DNA of 40,604 nt from Burkholderiales bacterium (lineage in GTDB: Bacteria > Pseudomonadota > Gammaproteobacteria > Burkholderiales > Burkholderiaceae_C): positions 1 through 40,604 of the forward strand of contig JAGWXI010000017.1 in the NCBI GenBank assembly GCA_018969975.1. The letters run 5' to 3'. The number at the start of each line of letters is the position of its first letter. The stretch's first letter is position 1. Shown one piece after another: positions 7,933 to 15,526 of this stretch. The translations under genes were made by a program, and so were the position numbers. Under the pieces are notes generated by a model, which was not told where the DNA came from, did not search any database, and saw only the letters and a program-made list of their open reading frames with translations.

Positions 7933-8927
7933 TCTTGGGCAGCATCTGTGAGTTCAATGCCCTCGTGCTTAGCCACCATTTCTAAGGCATTTTCAAAAAG
8001 AGCCCTAGCAGAACCAGATACCGAACAGAGATAGGCATGGAGGTGGGCGTCTTGGGTTGACTTATTGAGACATTCATAGCTGTATTGTTCAAAGCTTGCT
8101 AATTGACTGATGATTTCAGCTACATGGCGCGGGCACTCACATAAAACATTTGAAGATATACCAGCTACCCGTGAAAGGGTTGCGTCACTGTATTTGCGTT
8201 GCGGTATCAATGTGCCGACCACTAGACCGCTGGACTTTCCTTGGGCACCTACCAATAAAACTGAATTAATTAAGTCAGCTAAATCAGAGTCAGAAATTGG
8301 TTCTCGACGAACAATCATCCCCGAGCGTTTCATCGAATCAATGATGTTTTGCTGACCATAGTTGTAGAGAACTATGACTTGAAGAGCCTGGCAATTTTTC
8401 GCTATTTTGTGGATATCAATTTCAAGGCCTGCATGGAGGGAGTTGGTTTTGATGAGCAATATTTGGCTTGGGTTTTCGAAAGAGCTTGCAAGCGCATCTG
8501 GCAAGTCATTAAAAATATGGTTGACTTTGATTTCATGGTTGTTAAAGCTCAAAGTGAATTTTTTCGACTCAATCCGTCCTGCTAGTGCCAAACCAACAAT
8601 TGCCATTGATATGGTTCGGTCCTCTGTTTGCCTTTGCACTTGAAATTGATTGGAGCTTTGCTGTTGCATCAGCAAATCGTTGAGCGCATGAGAAGATAGA
8701 TTAGCCAAGTTGCTAATTGCATGCCCTTGCTCTGTGAGTCGTTTCAGAAGCGTTGCTTTGAGTACGTCATCGTCAGAGTAGAGGCGGTGCTTGCCTTCGG
8801 TTTTCATGGGTTGGAAAGTGTTGTATCTCACTTCCCATATACGCAAGGTAGGACTAGGTACCCCGCTTAAATTCGATACTGCACCAATTTTGTGCATAGG
8901 TGTGTGGGGGTGGTATTTTTCATGCAT
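7929..8927 (-). CDS. MerR-family transcriptional regulator, LitR/CarH-like without a B12-binding motif
   Basis: 332-residue regulator. The N-terminal winged helix has the MerR pattern MHKIGAVSNLSGV (11-23), TLRIWEVRY and RLYSDDDV. The remaining ~220 residues have the size of the LitR/CarH cobalamin-binding and helical domains, but I find no DxHxxG motif, so adenosylcobalamin sensing is unlikely. Regulators of this general type control photolyase and related genes; class II LitR proteins in Pseudomonas lack cobalamin and work with a separate LOV photoreceptor (recalled from the literature). No LOV gene is in this window. The gene heads the operon with DUF2256 and photolyase, with a 4-base overlap, and is divergent from the Rrf2 gene. 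ATG at 8927 is used; an internal ATG at 8897 is an alternative because neither has a strong ribosome site. Confidence 0.82.
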   Translation of the reverse strand: MHEKYHPHTPMHKIGAVSNLSGVPSPTLRIWEVRYNTFQPMKTEGKHRLYSDDDVLKATLLKRLTEQGHAISNLANLSSHALNDLLMQQQSSNQFQVQRQTEDRTISMAIVGLALAGRIESKKFTLSFNNHEIKVNHIFNDLPDALASSFENPSQILLIKTNSLHAGLEIDIHKIAKNCQALQVIVLYNYGQQNIIDSMKRSGMIVRREPISDSDLADLINSVLLVGAQGKSSGLVVGTLIPQRKYSDATLSRVAGISSNVLCECPRHVAEIISQLASFEQYSYECLNKSTQDAHLHAYLCSVSGSARALFENALEMVAKHEGIELTDAAQE

Positions 8928-9042
8928 AGCTTTTTGAGTAAATAATGAGTAATTAAATACAAGAATTTATCCGCAATAATAGCATTAAATCTATTCGTGT
9001 GTTAAATTTACCTATGCAAATTCAATTCAATTAGGAGTTTAT
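8928..9042. promoter_or_regulatory. Divergent intergenic region between the MerR and Rrf2 regulator genes
   Basis: This 115-base AT-rich gap must hold the promoters of both the MerR-DUF2256-photolyase operon (minus strand) and the Rrf2-DCC pair (plus strand). A clear AGGAG ribosome site precedes the Rrf2 start at 9043. I could not pick an unambiguous -35/-10 pair or a strong dyad, so no individual operator is claimed. Position between two regulator genes makes it the likely control region of the island. Confidence 0.5.
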
Positions 9043-9567
9043 ATGCTCAATAGTCGTGCAATACATGGAATCAATGTTATCGGTTTGATCGCTTCTGCAC
9101 CAAGGCATCAGCCTATAACTACGTCAAGATTGGCTAGGCAACTCGGTCTTTCGGTGTCTTTTACGGAAAGTTTGATGAAAGACTTGAAGGAAGCGGATTT
9201 GCTGAGAGCGCATCGTGGGCCAGGAGGTGGTTATCAGCTGCAACAAGCTATCGCAAGCCTTTCCGTTTGGGATGTTGTGTCTTGCTTTACCAGTGAAGAG
9301 GTCGAACCAAATCACCACAACCACAGCGCAGAGTTTTTGGCGGCTTTTGAACTGCATGTTCAACTAGACAAAGCCAAGCGCATATTTTTGGAAACCTATC
9401 CCTTATCCGAGGTGGTTAAACATATGTCTGAGGTTTCCTTTGAAAACGATACGCAATCCTCATCGAGTTTGAGTTTTCACTTCAAGCCTTTGCAAAAGCC
9501 AGCTCTGCCCGTTGCCCCTAATTCGGTCTTTGATTTATCCAACTTCATGCAATTACGTGCTGCCTAA
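9043..9567 (+). CDS. Rrf2-family transcriptional regulator
   Basis: 174-residue protein. Residues 1-~85 form the Rrf2 winged helix: a first helix (RAIHGINVIGLIA), the helix-turn-helix ITTSRLARQLGLSVSFTESL, and the wing LLRAHRGPGGGYQL, which is diagnostic for the family. Iron-sulfur members carry three cysteines after this region; here only one cysteine (VVSCFTSEE) is seen, so [2Fe-2S] sensing as in IscR is unlikely. The start at 9043 has AGGAG at good spacing. It is followed after four bases by the DCC-family gene and is divergent from the MerR operon. The signal it senses is unknown. Confidence 0.85.
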   Translation: MLNSRAIHGINVIGLIASAPRHQPITTSRLARQLGLSVSFTESLMKDLKEADLLRAHRGPGGGYQLQQAIASLSVWDVVSCFTSEEVEPNHHNHSAEFLAAFELHVQLDKAKRIFLETYPLSEVVKHMSEVSFENDTQSSSSLSFHFKPLQKPALPVAPNSVFDLSNFMQLRAA

Positions 9568-9571
9568 ATCC

Positions 9572-9955
9572 ATGCAAGCTATTTCCTCAGCAACCACCGT
9601 TTTCTTTGACGGATCCTGTCCTCTTTGTCGGTTTGAAATTAACCAATACCAAAAAATTTCACCAGCGGAAAAAATAAAATGGGTTGACATTTCATTGCCT
9701 GATTTCATCCCCCCGCCAGGAACTGACAAAGACATTTTGATGAAAAGGCTCCATGTAATCAAGCCTGACGGAGGTTTGATCAGTGGGGCTGAGGCATTTG
9801 TGCACATTTGGCAGCAACTACCGCAATGGAGCCGACTCGCTGCAATTGCAAAAGTTCCAGGTGCTCTTGCTTTTATGGAATTTGGATACGAGAAATTTTT
9901 AAAAATTCGTCCAAGAATTCAAAACTTATTCAAAAAGAAGCTCTGTGATTGCTGA
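9572..9955 (+). CDS. DCC-family (DUF393) thiol-disulfide oxidoreductase-like protein
   Basis: 127-residue protein with the family-defining N-terminal motif FFDGSCPLCRFE, giving Cys16 and Cys19 of the DxxCxxC type. The central part contains a matching helix-strand pattern (ISGAEAFVHIWQQLP). It ends with a second cysteine pair, CDC, at the very C terminus. DUF393 members are thought to be thioredoxin-like, though their substrates are mostly unknown. I take ATG 9572, four bases after the Rrf2 stop, because the DCC motif lies at the usual distance; upstream in-frame codons overlap the Rrf2 gene. These genes often accompany photolyase islands, which fits the neighbours. Confidence 0.83.
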   Translation: MQAISSATTVFFDGSCPLCRFEINQYQKISPAEKIKWVDISLPDFIPPPGTDKDILMKRLHVIKPDGGLISGAEAFVHIWQQLPQWSRLAAIAKVPGALAFMEFGYEKFLKIRPRIQNLFKKKLCDC

Positions 9956-9975
9956 TGGTTAACCTGAATCAGAAT

Positions 9976-9989
9976 GCTTGCTAGCAAGC
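9976..9989. repeat. 14-base perfect palindrome between convergent genes
   Basis: GCTTGCTAGCAAGC is a perfect palindrome in the 35-base gap between the convergent DCC and pterin dehydratase genes, ending just before the dehydratase stop. It has no loop and no T-tract, so it is a poor intrinsic terminator. It could be a protein-binding dyad or a chance feature. Confidence 0.3.
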
Positions 9990-9990
9990 T

Positions 9991-10314
9991 TCAGCGGTTC
10001 TTCGCTACATTGCGAAAATCCCGTTCCACTAATTGGTCAATTTCTGTAGCCAGATTGAAATCTTTGTTTGTCAGTCCAGATGAGTCGTGTGTTGTTAACC
10101 GAATCTGCACTTTTGTGTAGACGGATACGAACTCTGGATGGTGGTTTAGTTTTTCTGCAATATCGCCAACACTGACTATAAAACGCATAGCCGTTTTGAA
10201 GCTTTCAAACTCCCACTCTTTGCATATGCTTTTGCTGATTGCTTCCAGCACCCAGTTGTCAAGACCTTGGAGTTTTTGTTCAATTTCTAACGAGCTGAGT
10301 TGTTTTTTATCCAT
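9991..10314 (-). CDS. phhB: Pterin-4a-carbinolamine dehydratase
   Basis: 107-residue dehydratase that converts 4a-hydroxytetrahydrobiopterin to the quinonoid dihydropterin, recycling the cofactor of phenylalanine hydroxylase; related bacterial proteins can have other pterin roles. The active-site segment is KLNHHPEF (55-62, His58 and His59) followed by VYTKVQIRLTTHDSSGLT (65-82, His76). Length equals that of known members. The start is the second of two close ATGs: AGGAG touches the first ATG (10320) but lies six bases before the second (10314). No phenylalanine hydroxylase gene is in the window. Next to a photolyase operon it could serve pterin or antenna-chromophore metabolism, which is only a suggestion. 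Confidence 0.92.
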   Translation of the reverse strand: MDKKQLSSLEIEQKLQGLDNWVLEAISKSICKEWEFESFKTAMRFIVSVGDIAEKLNHHPEFVSVYTKVQIRLTTHDSSGLTNKDFNLATEIDQLVERDFRNVAKNR

Positions 10315-10473
10315 TTGCATCTCCTAAGCTTGCACGTGATAGAACCAAGTTTTAGAGCTAGATAGTAACCCTCGTACAGACAATTGGGTAGGGCTTAGAG
10401 ATCAATTCGAGATCCAATTTGTTTAATAGCATAATCACAACAAAGTTGACTAAACCTTGTGGTGGGAGGTCTC

Positions 10474-11637
10474 ATGAAATCTCAAGAAGAAGCAGATCGC
10501 TTGTCTTTGTATCCATTACTTCAAATAAGAGGCATAGAGATCACAGGGGTGGATGCGAAGTCTAAAGATACCTTATCAAAAATCACTCAATTTTTAGAAG
10601 CACACCAAGTCAGTAACTTAATCGACTTGTCAACTCAATTTGCTAGCGATCAATTTAAAGCTACCATCAAACTTAAAAAAGAGATTGCAGATACGTGGTG
10701 TCCACAATTTAGTACGCTTGACATCAGGAGAATCATCTCCGGGAAATTTACTCTTTCTGCTGATGATTTGGATGAAATGGAGATACTGGTTTCGTTGTTG
10801 ATGTCCCCGTTTACTTTTGCATTTAAGTCGGTCGATTGTTTGAGTTCGCATATCAGGGTTAGAAAATACCTCATACAAAACGCAAGAAAGACAGCGGTTG
10901 CATTCAATACCGAGGCAGGAGAGAGGCCATTCGATTTCTGGAAGTATGAAGAAGAAACAGGCTACACATTAAAAGAAAGCGCCAACCTGATAACGGCACT
11001 TCTCGCGGCAACACAACCTGAAACTACTGGTGCGCTTTACGATTTTTCTTGCTATCGGGCTTCAGAGTACGTCATTCTTTTAGCGCTTGCGCAGGAGTCA
11101 CTCCATACTAATCCGGAGTTGCTGCATGAAATCGAGTCCGTCAATAGAAGATTTGCAATTAAATCCGAGCAATTCCACATGGTTTATTTACATGAATACG
11201 GTTCTATGGATATTCCCCTTCCAACTAAATACTATGTTCCAGGGGATCGCTTGTGGTTTAAGAACCCTGATGAAAAATCGTCGGACGTTAAGGGCTATGA
11301 GGGATCTTGGGTGCTTTATCTGGGGGAGGGACTTTTCAGTAACTTTTGGGATCGTGAAAAACCCTATAGCTTGCAACAGAAATGCTTGGAAATTTATTTC
11401 TGGAGAGATGGAGTTGTACTAGACGACAAAGGAAAAATGGTGATGGATGAAACGATAGTCAACCAAAAAGTTGATGAAACTCTCGCCGATCCTGCGCAGA
11501 CCTCTCGCATACTTGCTTTGATGACCAAGTACAGAGACCCCTCAGGCGTTTACCAAGATGGCGGATGTATTGACACTACCAGAGAGTATCCAAGAAGTGT
11601 TCACAAGGATAGTTGCGATGTGGTACTGCCACAATGA
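10474..11637 (+). CDS. Bacillus Tgl-like protein-glutamine gamma-glutamyltransferase candidate
   Basis: 387-residue protein. Its second half resembles the sporulation transglutaminase Tgl of Bacillus, which crosslinks glutamine and lysine side chains. The nucleophile region YDFSCYRASEYVILLALA (from 189, Cys193) matches the Tgl region around Cys116. PGDRLWFKNPDEK (256-268) and GSWVLYLGEGLF (277-288) match the Tgl GD.LYFKNP and GENV.LLGE segments. Two residues tied to Tgl catalysis appear replaced by serine (before Cys193, and Ser278 for Glu187), so activity is uncertain; Glu276 is close. The ~180-residue N-terminal part and ~90-residue tail are not in Tgl and are not recognised. ATG 10474 has GGGAGG upstream. 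It overlaps the acyltransferase gene by four bases. No signal peptide is seen. AT-rich composition suggests horizontal transfer. Confidence 0.62.
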   Translation: MKSQEEADRLSLYPLLQIRGIEITGVDAKSKDTLSKITQFLEAHQVSNLIDLSTQFASDQFKATIKLKKEIADTWCPQFSTLDIRRIISGKFTLSADDLDEMEILVSLLMSPFTFAFKSVDCLSSHIRVRKYLIQNARKTAVAFNTEAGERPFDFWKYEEETGYTLKESANLITALLAATQPETTGALYDFSCYRASEYVILLALAQESLHTNPELLHEIESVNRRFAIKSEQFHMVYLHEYGSMDIPLPTKYYVPGDRLWFKNPDEKSSDVKGYEGSWVLYLGEGLFSNFWDREKPYSLQQKCLEIYFWRDGVVLDDKGKMVMDETIVNQKVDETLADPAQTSRILALMTKYRDPSGVYQDGGCIDTTREYPRSVHKDSCDVVLPQ

Positions 11638-12656
11638 TTGCACACCGGTCTTTACCAATTGATTGTTTGAAAGTCTTTGGAGCGCAATTGATTTTTTTTC
11701 ACCATTTGGCGCTTTACTCGCCGATGGCTAAAGTTTTGGAAATTGAACTTCCTCAAGTCATAGATTTTTTATTTATCTACGCTAGGTTGCCGGTATCAAG
11801 TTTTTTGGTGGTGGGCGGATATTTGTGCGCACAACATTTATTTCATGAAAGATCCACATTTAGTTTGCCGCATTTAATTTACAAGCGCTGTGCACGATTA
11901 CTTCCCTTGTATTTTTTCTCACTTTTAGCGGTAATTGTCGTCACAGTTGCGTGGCAATCAGTTTTAAAAGACGAGCTTTGGGTCTCAGCAATTCCTTCGA
12001 TACACGTAATAGCGGCCCACCTGCTTTTGCTACAAGATGTATTTGGCGTTCCTGCGCTTTCTGCTGGAGCTTGGTATGTCTCAATAGATCTACAACTTTA
12101 TACCTTAGCTTTGACCGTATTTCTTTTATCGCGATTTACTGCTAGTTTCGATTTGGAAATTATGGGACTTGTGGTTTTCGTGGCATCCATCATTTCTTTG
12201 TTTATATGGAGTAAGGACAGTCGTTACGATATCTGCGCCCTGTATTTCATACAAGCCTATGGCGTAGGAGTACTTGCATATCTAGGTAGAAAAAACAGAT
12301 TGAACCTCTACTTTTTCTTGTCATTGCTTATTTTGTTAGGGATAGACGCTGTATCTCAAACTGCATTCAAATCTTATGTAATTTTTTCAACAGCATTTTT
12401 GATATTTTTTGTGCAAAAAAATTACTTCTTGCACACCTATTTTGCCCGGCTACTTTCTTTATCAAGCAATGCATCGTATGCTTTTTTTGTTTCACATTTT
12501 TTTGTAATCATCACATTCACTGGTATTTGGAAAATGCTTGAACTACAGGGATTTCACATGGCAGCATTGGTTTGTTTTGCTACGTGGCTGGCAGCTATTC
12601 AAATTTCCTTTGTTTTAAATTTTTTCTATTTAAGATACAGGCCAATTTCAATTTAG
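11634..12656 (+). CDS. Acyltransferase 3 family integral membrane protein
   Basis: 340-residue polytopic membrane protein of the OafA/YrhL type, which transfers acyl groups (often acetyl) to sugars or other envelope molecules. Signs are the early histidine pair in QLIFFHHLALYSP, the arginine-rich loop YKRCARLLPLYF (conserved RxxR), the AGAWYVSIDLQLYTL segment and about ten hydrophobic segments ending in YLRYRP. The ATG at 11634 overlaps the stop of the transglutaminase-like gene (ATGA), so the two are translationally coupled. The gene is strikingly rich in T and A. Its substrate is unknown; the coupling suggests a shared envelope-modification job. Confidence 0.85.
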   Translation: MIAHRSLPIDCLKVFGAQLIFFHHLALYSPMAKVLEIELPQVIDFLFIYARLPVSSFLVVGGYLCAQHLFHERSTFSLPHLIYKRCARLLPLYFFSLLAVIVVTVAWQSVLKDELWVSAIPSIHVIAAHLLLLQDVFGVPALSAGAWYVSIDLQLYTLALTVFLLSRFTASFDLEIMGLVVFVASIISLFIWSKDSRYDICALYFIQAYGVGVLAYLGRKNRLNLYFFLSLLILLGIDAVSQTAFKSYVIFSTAFLIFFVQKNYFLHTYFARLLSLSSNASYAFFVSHFFVIITFTGIWKMLELQGFHMAALVCFATWLAAIQISFVLNFFYLRYRPISI

Positions 12657-12668
12657 TTTCATTTTTCT

Positions 12669-13358
12669 ATGCATTATTGGGGTCTAGTCGCCTTTTTTGT
12701 CACTATTGCACAGGCACAAACTGCAGAGCGTGTTCGTGTAGATGATTTAGGTGGCTTCTTTATTGACAAAACGGAAGTAACCATTTCCCAATTTGAACGC
12801 TTTGTCAAAGATACTGGGTTGCTTACACAGGCCGAGCGTGAAGGTGGTGGCTTTGAGTTTGTGGGAGGATGGCAGCGCAGAGCGGGTTGGACTTGGCAAA
12901 GACCAGAAGGCAAGGAGCCTTCATCACGTGAACTTCCAGCCGTGCATTTAAATTTTTACGAAGCTCAAAAATATTGCAATTGGGCTAAAGGCCGTCTCCC
13001 AACTGCCAAAGAATGGCTAAGCGCTGGATTTACTGAATCGCGTCCCCAGCCGCCCCAACCGTGGATTAAAGGAAAAACCTATGAGTGGACAACAGGCAAT
13101 ACTCCTAATGGCGCAAATACGAGTCTTCCGGATCCATGGCCACGGGCTGCTCCAGCAATGCAAACCCAGTCCGGCGTTAATGGACTCTTTGACATGGGAG
13201 GTAATGTGTGGGAATGGTCTTCCGATGCGAGGGGTGATTTAAGACGCACTTTGGGTGGTTCATGGTGGTATCCACCTGAACAAATGCGTGCGGATGTTGA
13301 GGCCTGGAAATCAGCTGATTTTTATGCTGTCTACATAGGATTCAGGTGTGTCTACTAA
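12669..13358 (+). CDS. Exported FGE-sulfatase (SUMF1/EgtB/PvdO-type) domain protein without the FGE cysteines
   Basis: 229-residue protein with a signal peptide (hydrophobic GLVAFFVTIA, likely cleavage after AQA near residue 16). The formylglycine-enzyme fold is clear: GGFFIDKTEVTISQFERFV, AVHLNFYEAQKYCNWAKGRL, GLFDMGGNVWEWSSDA, LGGSWW and a final GFRCVY. True formylglycine-generating enzymes need two cysteines between GGS and GFR; here the stretch WYPPEQMRADVEAW has none, so sulfatase activation is unlikely. At ~230 residues it is short for the family. It follows the acyltransferase by 12 bases and probably ends that operon. It may bind or modify envelope material, as PvdO- or GldJ-like members do; no reaction is claimed. 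Confidence 0.8.
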   Translation: MHYWGLVAFFVTIAQAQTAERVRVDDLGGFFIDKTEVTISQFERFVKDTGLLTQAEREGGGFEFVGGWQRRAGWTWQRPEGKEPSSRELPAVHLNFYEAQKYCNWAKGRLPTAKEWLSAGFTESRPQPPQPWIKGKTYEWTTGNTPNGANTSLPDPWPRAAPAMQTQSGVNGLFDMGGNVWEWSSDARGDLRRTLGGSWWYPPEQMRADVEAWKSADFYAVYIGFRCVY

Positions 13359-13370
13359 ATTGTCGAAAGT

Positions 13371-13402
13371 CGCATGTTCATGCGAATTGAGATCATCTGA
13401 TC
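13371..13402. repeat. Two short dyads before the first Bug receptor gene
   Basis: In the 79-base gap before the Bug gene at 13438 lie CGCATG-tt-CATGCG (13371-13384) and GATCA-tc-TGATC (13391-13402). They are small and may be chance or weak operators; neither is followed by a T-tract, so they are not good terminators. Confidence 0.25.
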
Positions 13403-13437
13403 GTTGACGGTGGAACAAATTAAAACTAGGAGAAAAA

Positions 13438-14412
13438 ATGCGCTGTAAAAACTGGAAATCGATAACGTGTGCCTCGTTGGTAATGCTCCTCTTAGGCGCT
13501 TCATCTGCCATTGCACAAGCTTGGCCTGCAAGACCCATCAAATTGGTAGTGCCTTTCCCGCCTGGGGGATTGATTGACAACATGGCACGTTTGGTCGCAC
13601 CCAAATTAGCGCAAGAGCTGGGCCAAGCTTTAGTTATTGATAACAAGCCTGGCGCTGGTGGCAATTTAGGCGCGGCAGAGGTAGCCAGAGCCTCAGCAGA
13701 TGGATATACCTTGCTGATGGCATCCCCGCCGCTAACAATTAGTCCAGCCCTATACACAAAGTTGCCTTACAAACCTGAACAAATAATTCCAATCGGCTTG
13801 TTGGGACGTGTTCCTAACGTTCTAGTAGTCAATCCCGCTTCGGGTATTGCATCAGTAGCAGAATTGACAGCGCGCATAAAAGCCAAGCCTGGACAGTTCA
13901 ACTACGCGTCAAACGGGCAAGGCACCTCATTGCACCTCAGCGCTGAGCTGTATAAAAGCCAAGCTAGAATTTTCGTAACCCACATACCCTACAGAGGTGC
14001 GGCAGCTGGATTGACCGCTGTCATGGCTGATGAAGTCCACATGATGTTTGACAACCTACCTTCAGCTTTAGGGCTTATAAATGGCGGGAAGCTCAAGGCC
14101 CTGGCTGTCACCACGCCCCAGAGAAGCAGTGCATTGCCCAATGTGCCGACTATGGAGGAGGCTGGCTTGAAAGGCTTTCAGGTGTTTTCATGGTTTGGAG
14201 TTGCAGCCCCAGAGGGCTTGCCTGCACCCATTCAACTCAAAATAGAGCAAGCACTGGAGCGCGTCGCCAATCAGCCTGAAGTCAAAGCAGCAATGTTGAA
14301 AGCTGGTGCTGAACCGACATGGCTTAATGGGCAAAGCATGGGACTTTTTATGCAAGGCGACGTAGCGCAGTGGAAAAAAGTAGCAGCCTACGCCAAAATT
14401 TCTCTAGACTGA
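13438..14412 (+). CDS. Bug (TctC-type) periplasmic solute receptor 1
   Basis: 324-residue periplasmic receptor of the tripartite tricarboxylate family. A signal peptide with hydrophobic core SLVMLLLGASSAIA is followed by WPARPIKLVVPFPPGGLID, the typical first strand and ligand loop. Other family marks are ADGYTLLMASPP, FNYASNGQGTSLHLSAELY, VTHIPYRGAAAG and LPNVPTMEEAG. Bug proteins capture carboxylates, amino acids or other small polar compounds with the ligand carboxylate held by main-chain and water contacts. AGGAG lies before the ATG. It follows the FGE-like gene after 79 bases and converges with fbpA with only five bases between. No TctA or TctB membrane partner is in the window. The ligand is unknown. 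Confidence 0.93.
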   Translation: MRCKNWKSITCASLVMLLLGASSAIAQAWPARPIKLVVPFPPGGLIDNMARLVAPKLAQELGQALVIDNKPGAGGNLGAAEVARASADGYTLLMASPPLTISPALYTKLPYKPEQIIPIGLLGRVPNVLVVNPASGIASVAELTARIKAKPGQFNYASNGQGTSLHLSAELYKSQARIFVTHIPYRGAAAGLTAVMADEVHMMFDNLPSALGLINGGKLKALAVTTPQRSSALPNVPTMEEAGLKGFQVFSWFGVAAPEGLPAPIQLKIEQALERVANQPEVKAAMLKAGAEPTWLNGQSMGLFMQGDVAQWKKVAAYAKISLD

Positions 14413-14417
14413 TTTCC

Positions 14418-15491
14418 TCAACGCAACCCAACCCTGTCCAGCATTTGTTGCACCTTAACTTGGTTCATACCGATCACACTGGTGTCTAGTTTTTCACTTT
14501 TGAAAGATGTGCCACCCATTGCTTTGAGTGCCGGGTTATTGATATTGAGGCCTTTGACCACCGGCCATTCGTTGTTACCATCCGCGAAATATTTTTGTGC
14601 TTGCTCGCTTACCAGGTAGTTGAGAAAAGCAACAGCGTTTTGCGGGTGTTTAGCATGGCGTGCCATGGCGCCACCAGCGATATTGATGTGTGTACCCCAA
14701 CTTGACTGGTTCGGAAATACAACGCCGATGCGTTCCACTACCGTTTTATCCTGCGGGTTTTCGCTTCGGTATAGCCTTGCTAGGTAATATGAATTGGCCA
14801 AAGCGACGCCGCATTCACCACTGGCAACCCCCTTGATTTGGTCGGTATCACCACCTTTGGGTTGGCGAGCCAAATTAGCCACCAGGCCCTTGAGCCAGTT
14901 CTCTGTGGCGGCAGTGCCTAGGTGTTCGAGCATGGCGCTAAACAGGGATAGGTTGTAGGGGTGTGAGCCTGAACGAATGCATAAGCGCCCTAGAAATTTA
15001 GGATCTGCCAATTTTTCATAGGTATCGACATCACTTGGTTTGAATTTTTGTTTGTCATAAACGATGACCCTTGCGCGGGTGGACAAGCCAAACCAACTCG
15101 TTCCTTCAGCGCGCTGCTTGGCGCGCAAATGTTCTGGAATGGCCTTTAGCAATTCGGGGGATTGCACTGGTGCAAAAAGGTCATCGATTTCGCCCTTCCA
15201 CAACCTTGCTGCATCCACTAACAAGATCACGTCAGCAGGTGAGGCTGAGCCTTCAGCTTTGAGTCGCGCCAAGATACCCGCATCGTCAGCGTCAACGCGG
15301 TTGATTTTGATGCCGGTGGCACGGGTGAAGTTGCTGTAGAGCGCTTCGTCGGTAGCGTAATGACGCGCTGAATAAAGATTGAGAACCTGCTCCTGCGCTG
15401 CAAATCCTGGCAAACTGCCGATCAAAAAGCAACTAAGGACCCCAACTTTCCGGGCAGTAGCTAGCCAACGGGAGGGGTGAATTGAATGCAT
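14418..15491 (-). CDS. fbpA: Ferric iron ABC transporter, periplasmic binding protein
   Basis: 357-residue extracytoplasmic iron-binding protein of the FbpA/FutA type. A signal peptide (LSCFLIGSLPGFAA) is followed by LNLYSARHYATDEALY, the N-terminal domain start that carries an iron-ligand histidine in the family. The tandem tyrosines that bind Fe3+ are seen in ALANSYYLARLY. The segment LCIRSGSHPYNLSL is also typical. A ribosome site AAGGTG precedes the ATG. Its promoter contains a TATAAT box and a 19-base Fur box immediately upstream, inside the end of fbpB, so fbpA is iron-repressed and can be made in excess over the permease. FbpB lies 56 bases upstream and the ATPase fbpC is divergent further upstream. 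Confidence 0.93.
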   Translation of the reverse strand: MHSIHPSRWLATARKVGVLSCFLIGSLPGFAAQEQVLNLYSARHYATDEALYSNFTRATGIKINRVDADDAGILARLKAEGSASPADVILLVDAARLWKGEIDDLFAPVQSPELLKAIPEHLRAKQRAEGTSWFGLSTRARVIVYDKQKFKPSDVDTYEKLADPKFLGRLCIRSGSHPYNLSLFSAMLEHLGTAATENWLKGLVANLARQPKGGDTDQIKGVASGECGVALANSYYLARLYRSENPQDKTVVERIGVVFPNQSSWGTHINIAGGAMARHAKHPQNAVAFLNYLVSEQAQKYFADGNNEWPVVKGLNINNPALKAMGGTSFKSEKLDTSVIGMNQVKVQQMLDRVGLR

Positions 15492-15520
15492 AAAGGCACC
15501 TTTTTAGAAAACAAAATGCC

Positions 15521-15526
15521 ATTATA
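15521..15526 (-). promoter_or_regulatory. -10 box (TATAAT) of the fbpA promoter
   Basis: On the minus strand a perfect TATAAT lies 29 bases upstream of the fbpA start codon and directly downstream of the Fur box. A convincing -35 is not seen; TTAATG at 19-base spacing is the nearest. Binding of Fur would cover the spacer and block RNA polymerase. Confidence 0.6.

Noticed and set aside
9043-9567. Rrf2 protein as an IscR-type iron-sulfur sensor
   Set aside because: The three cluster cysteines are absent; only one cysteine lies in the relevant part, and there are no isc genes nearby.
10348-10362. A short string beginning GTTTTAGAGCTAGA that resembles the start of the S. pyogenes CRISPR repeat or guide scaffold
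   Set aside because: It occurs once, the similarity ends after about a dozen bases, there is no repeat-spacer pattern and no cas gene. Chance similarity.
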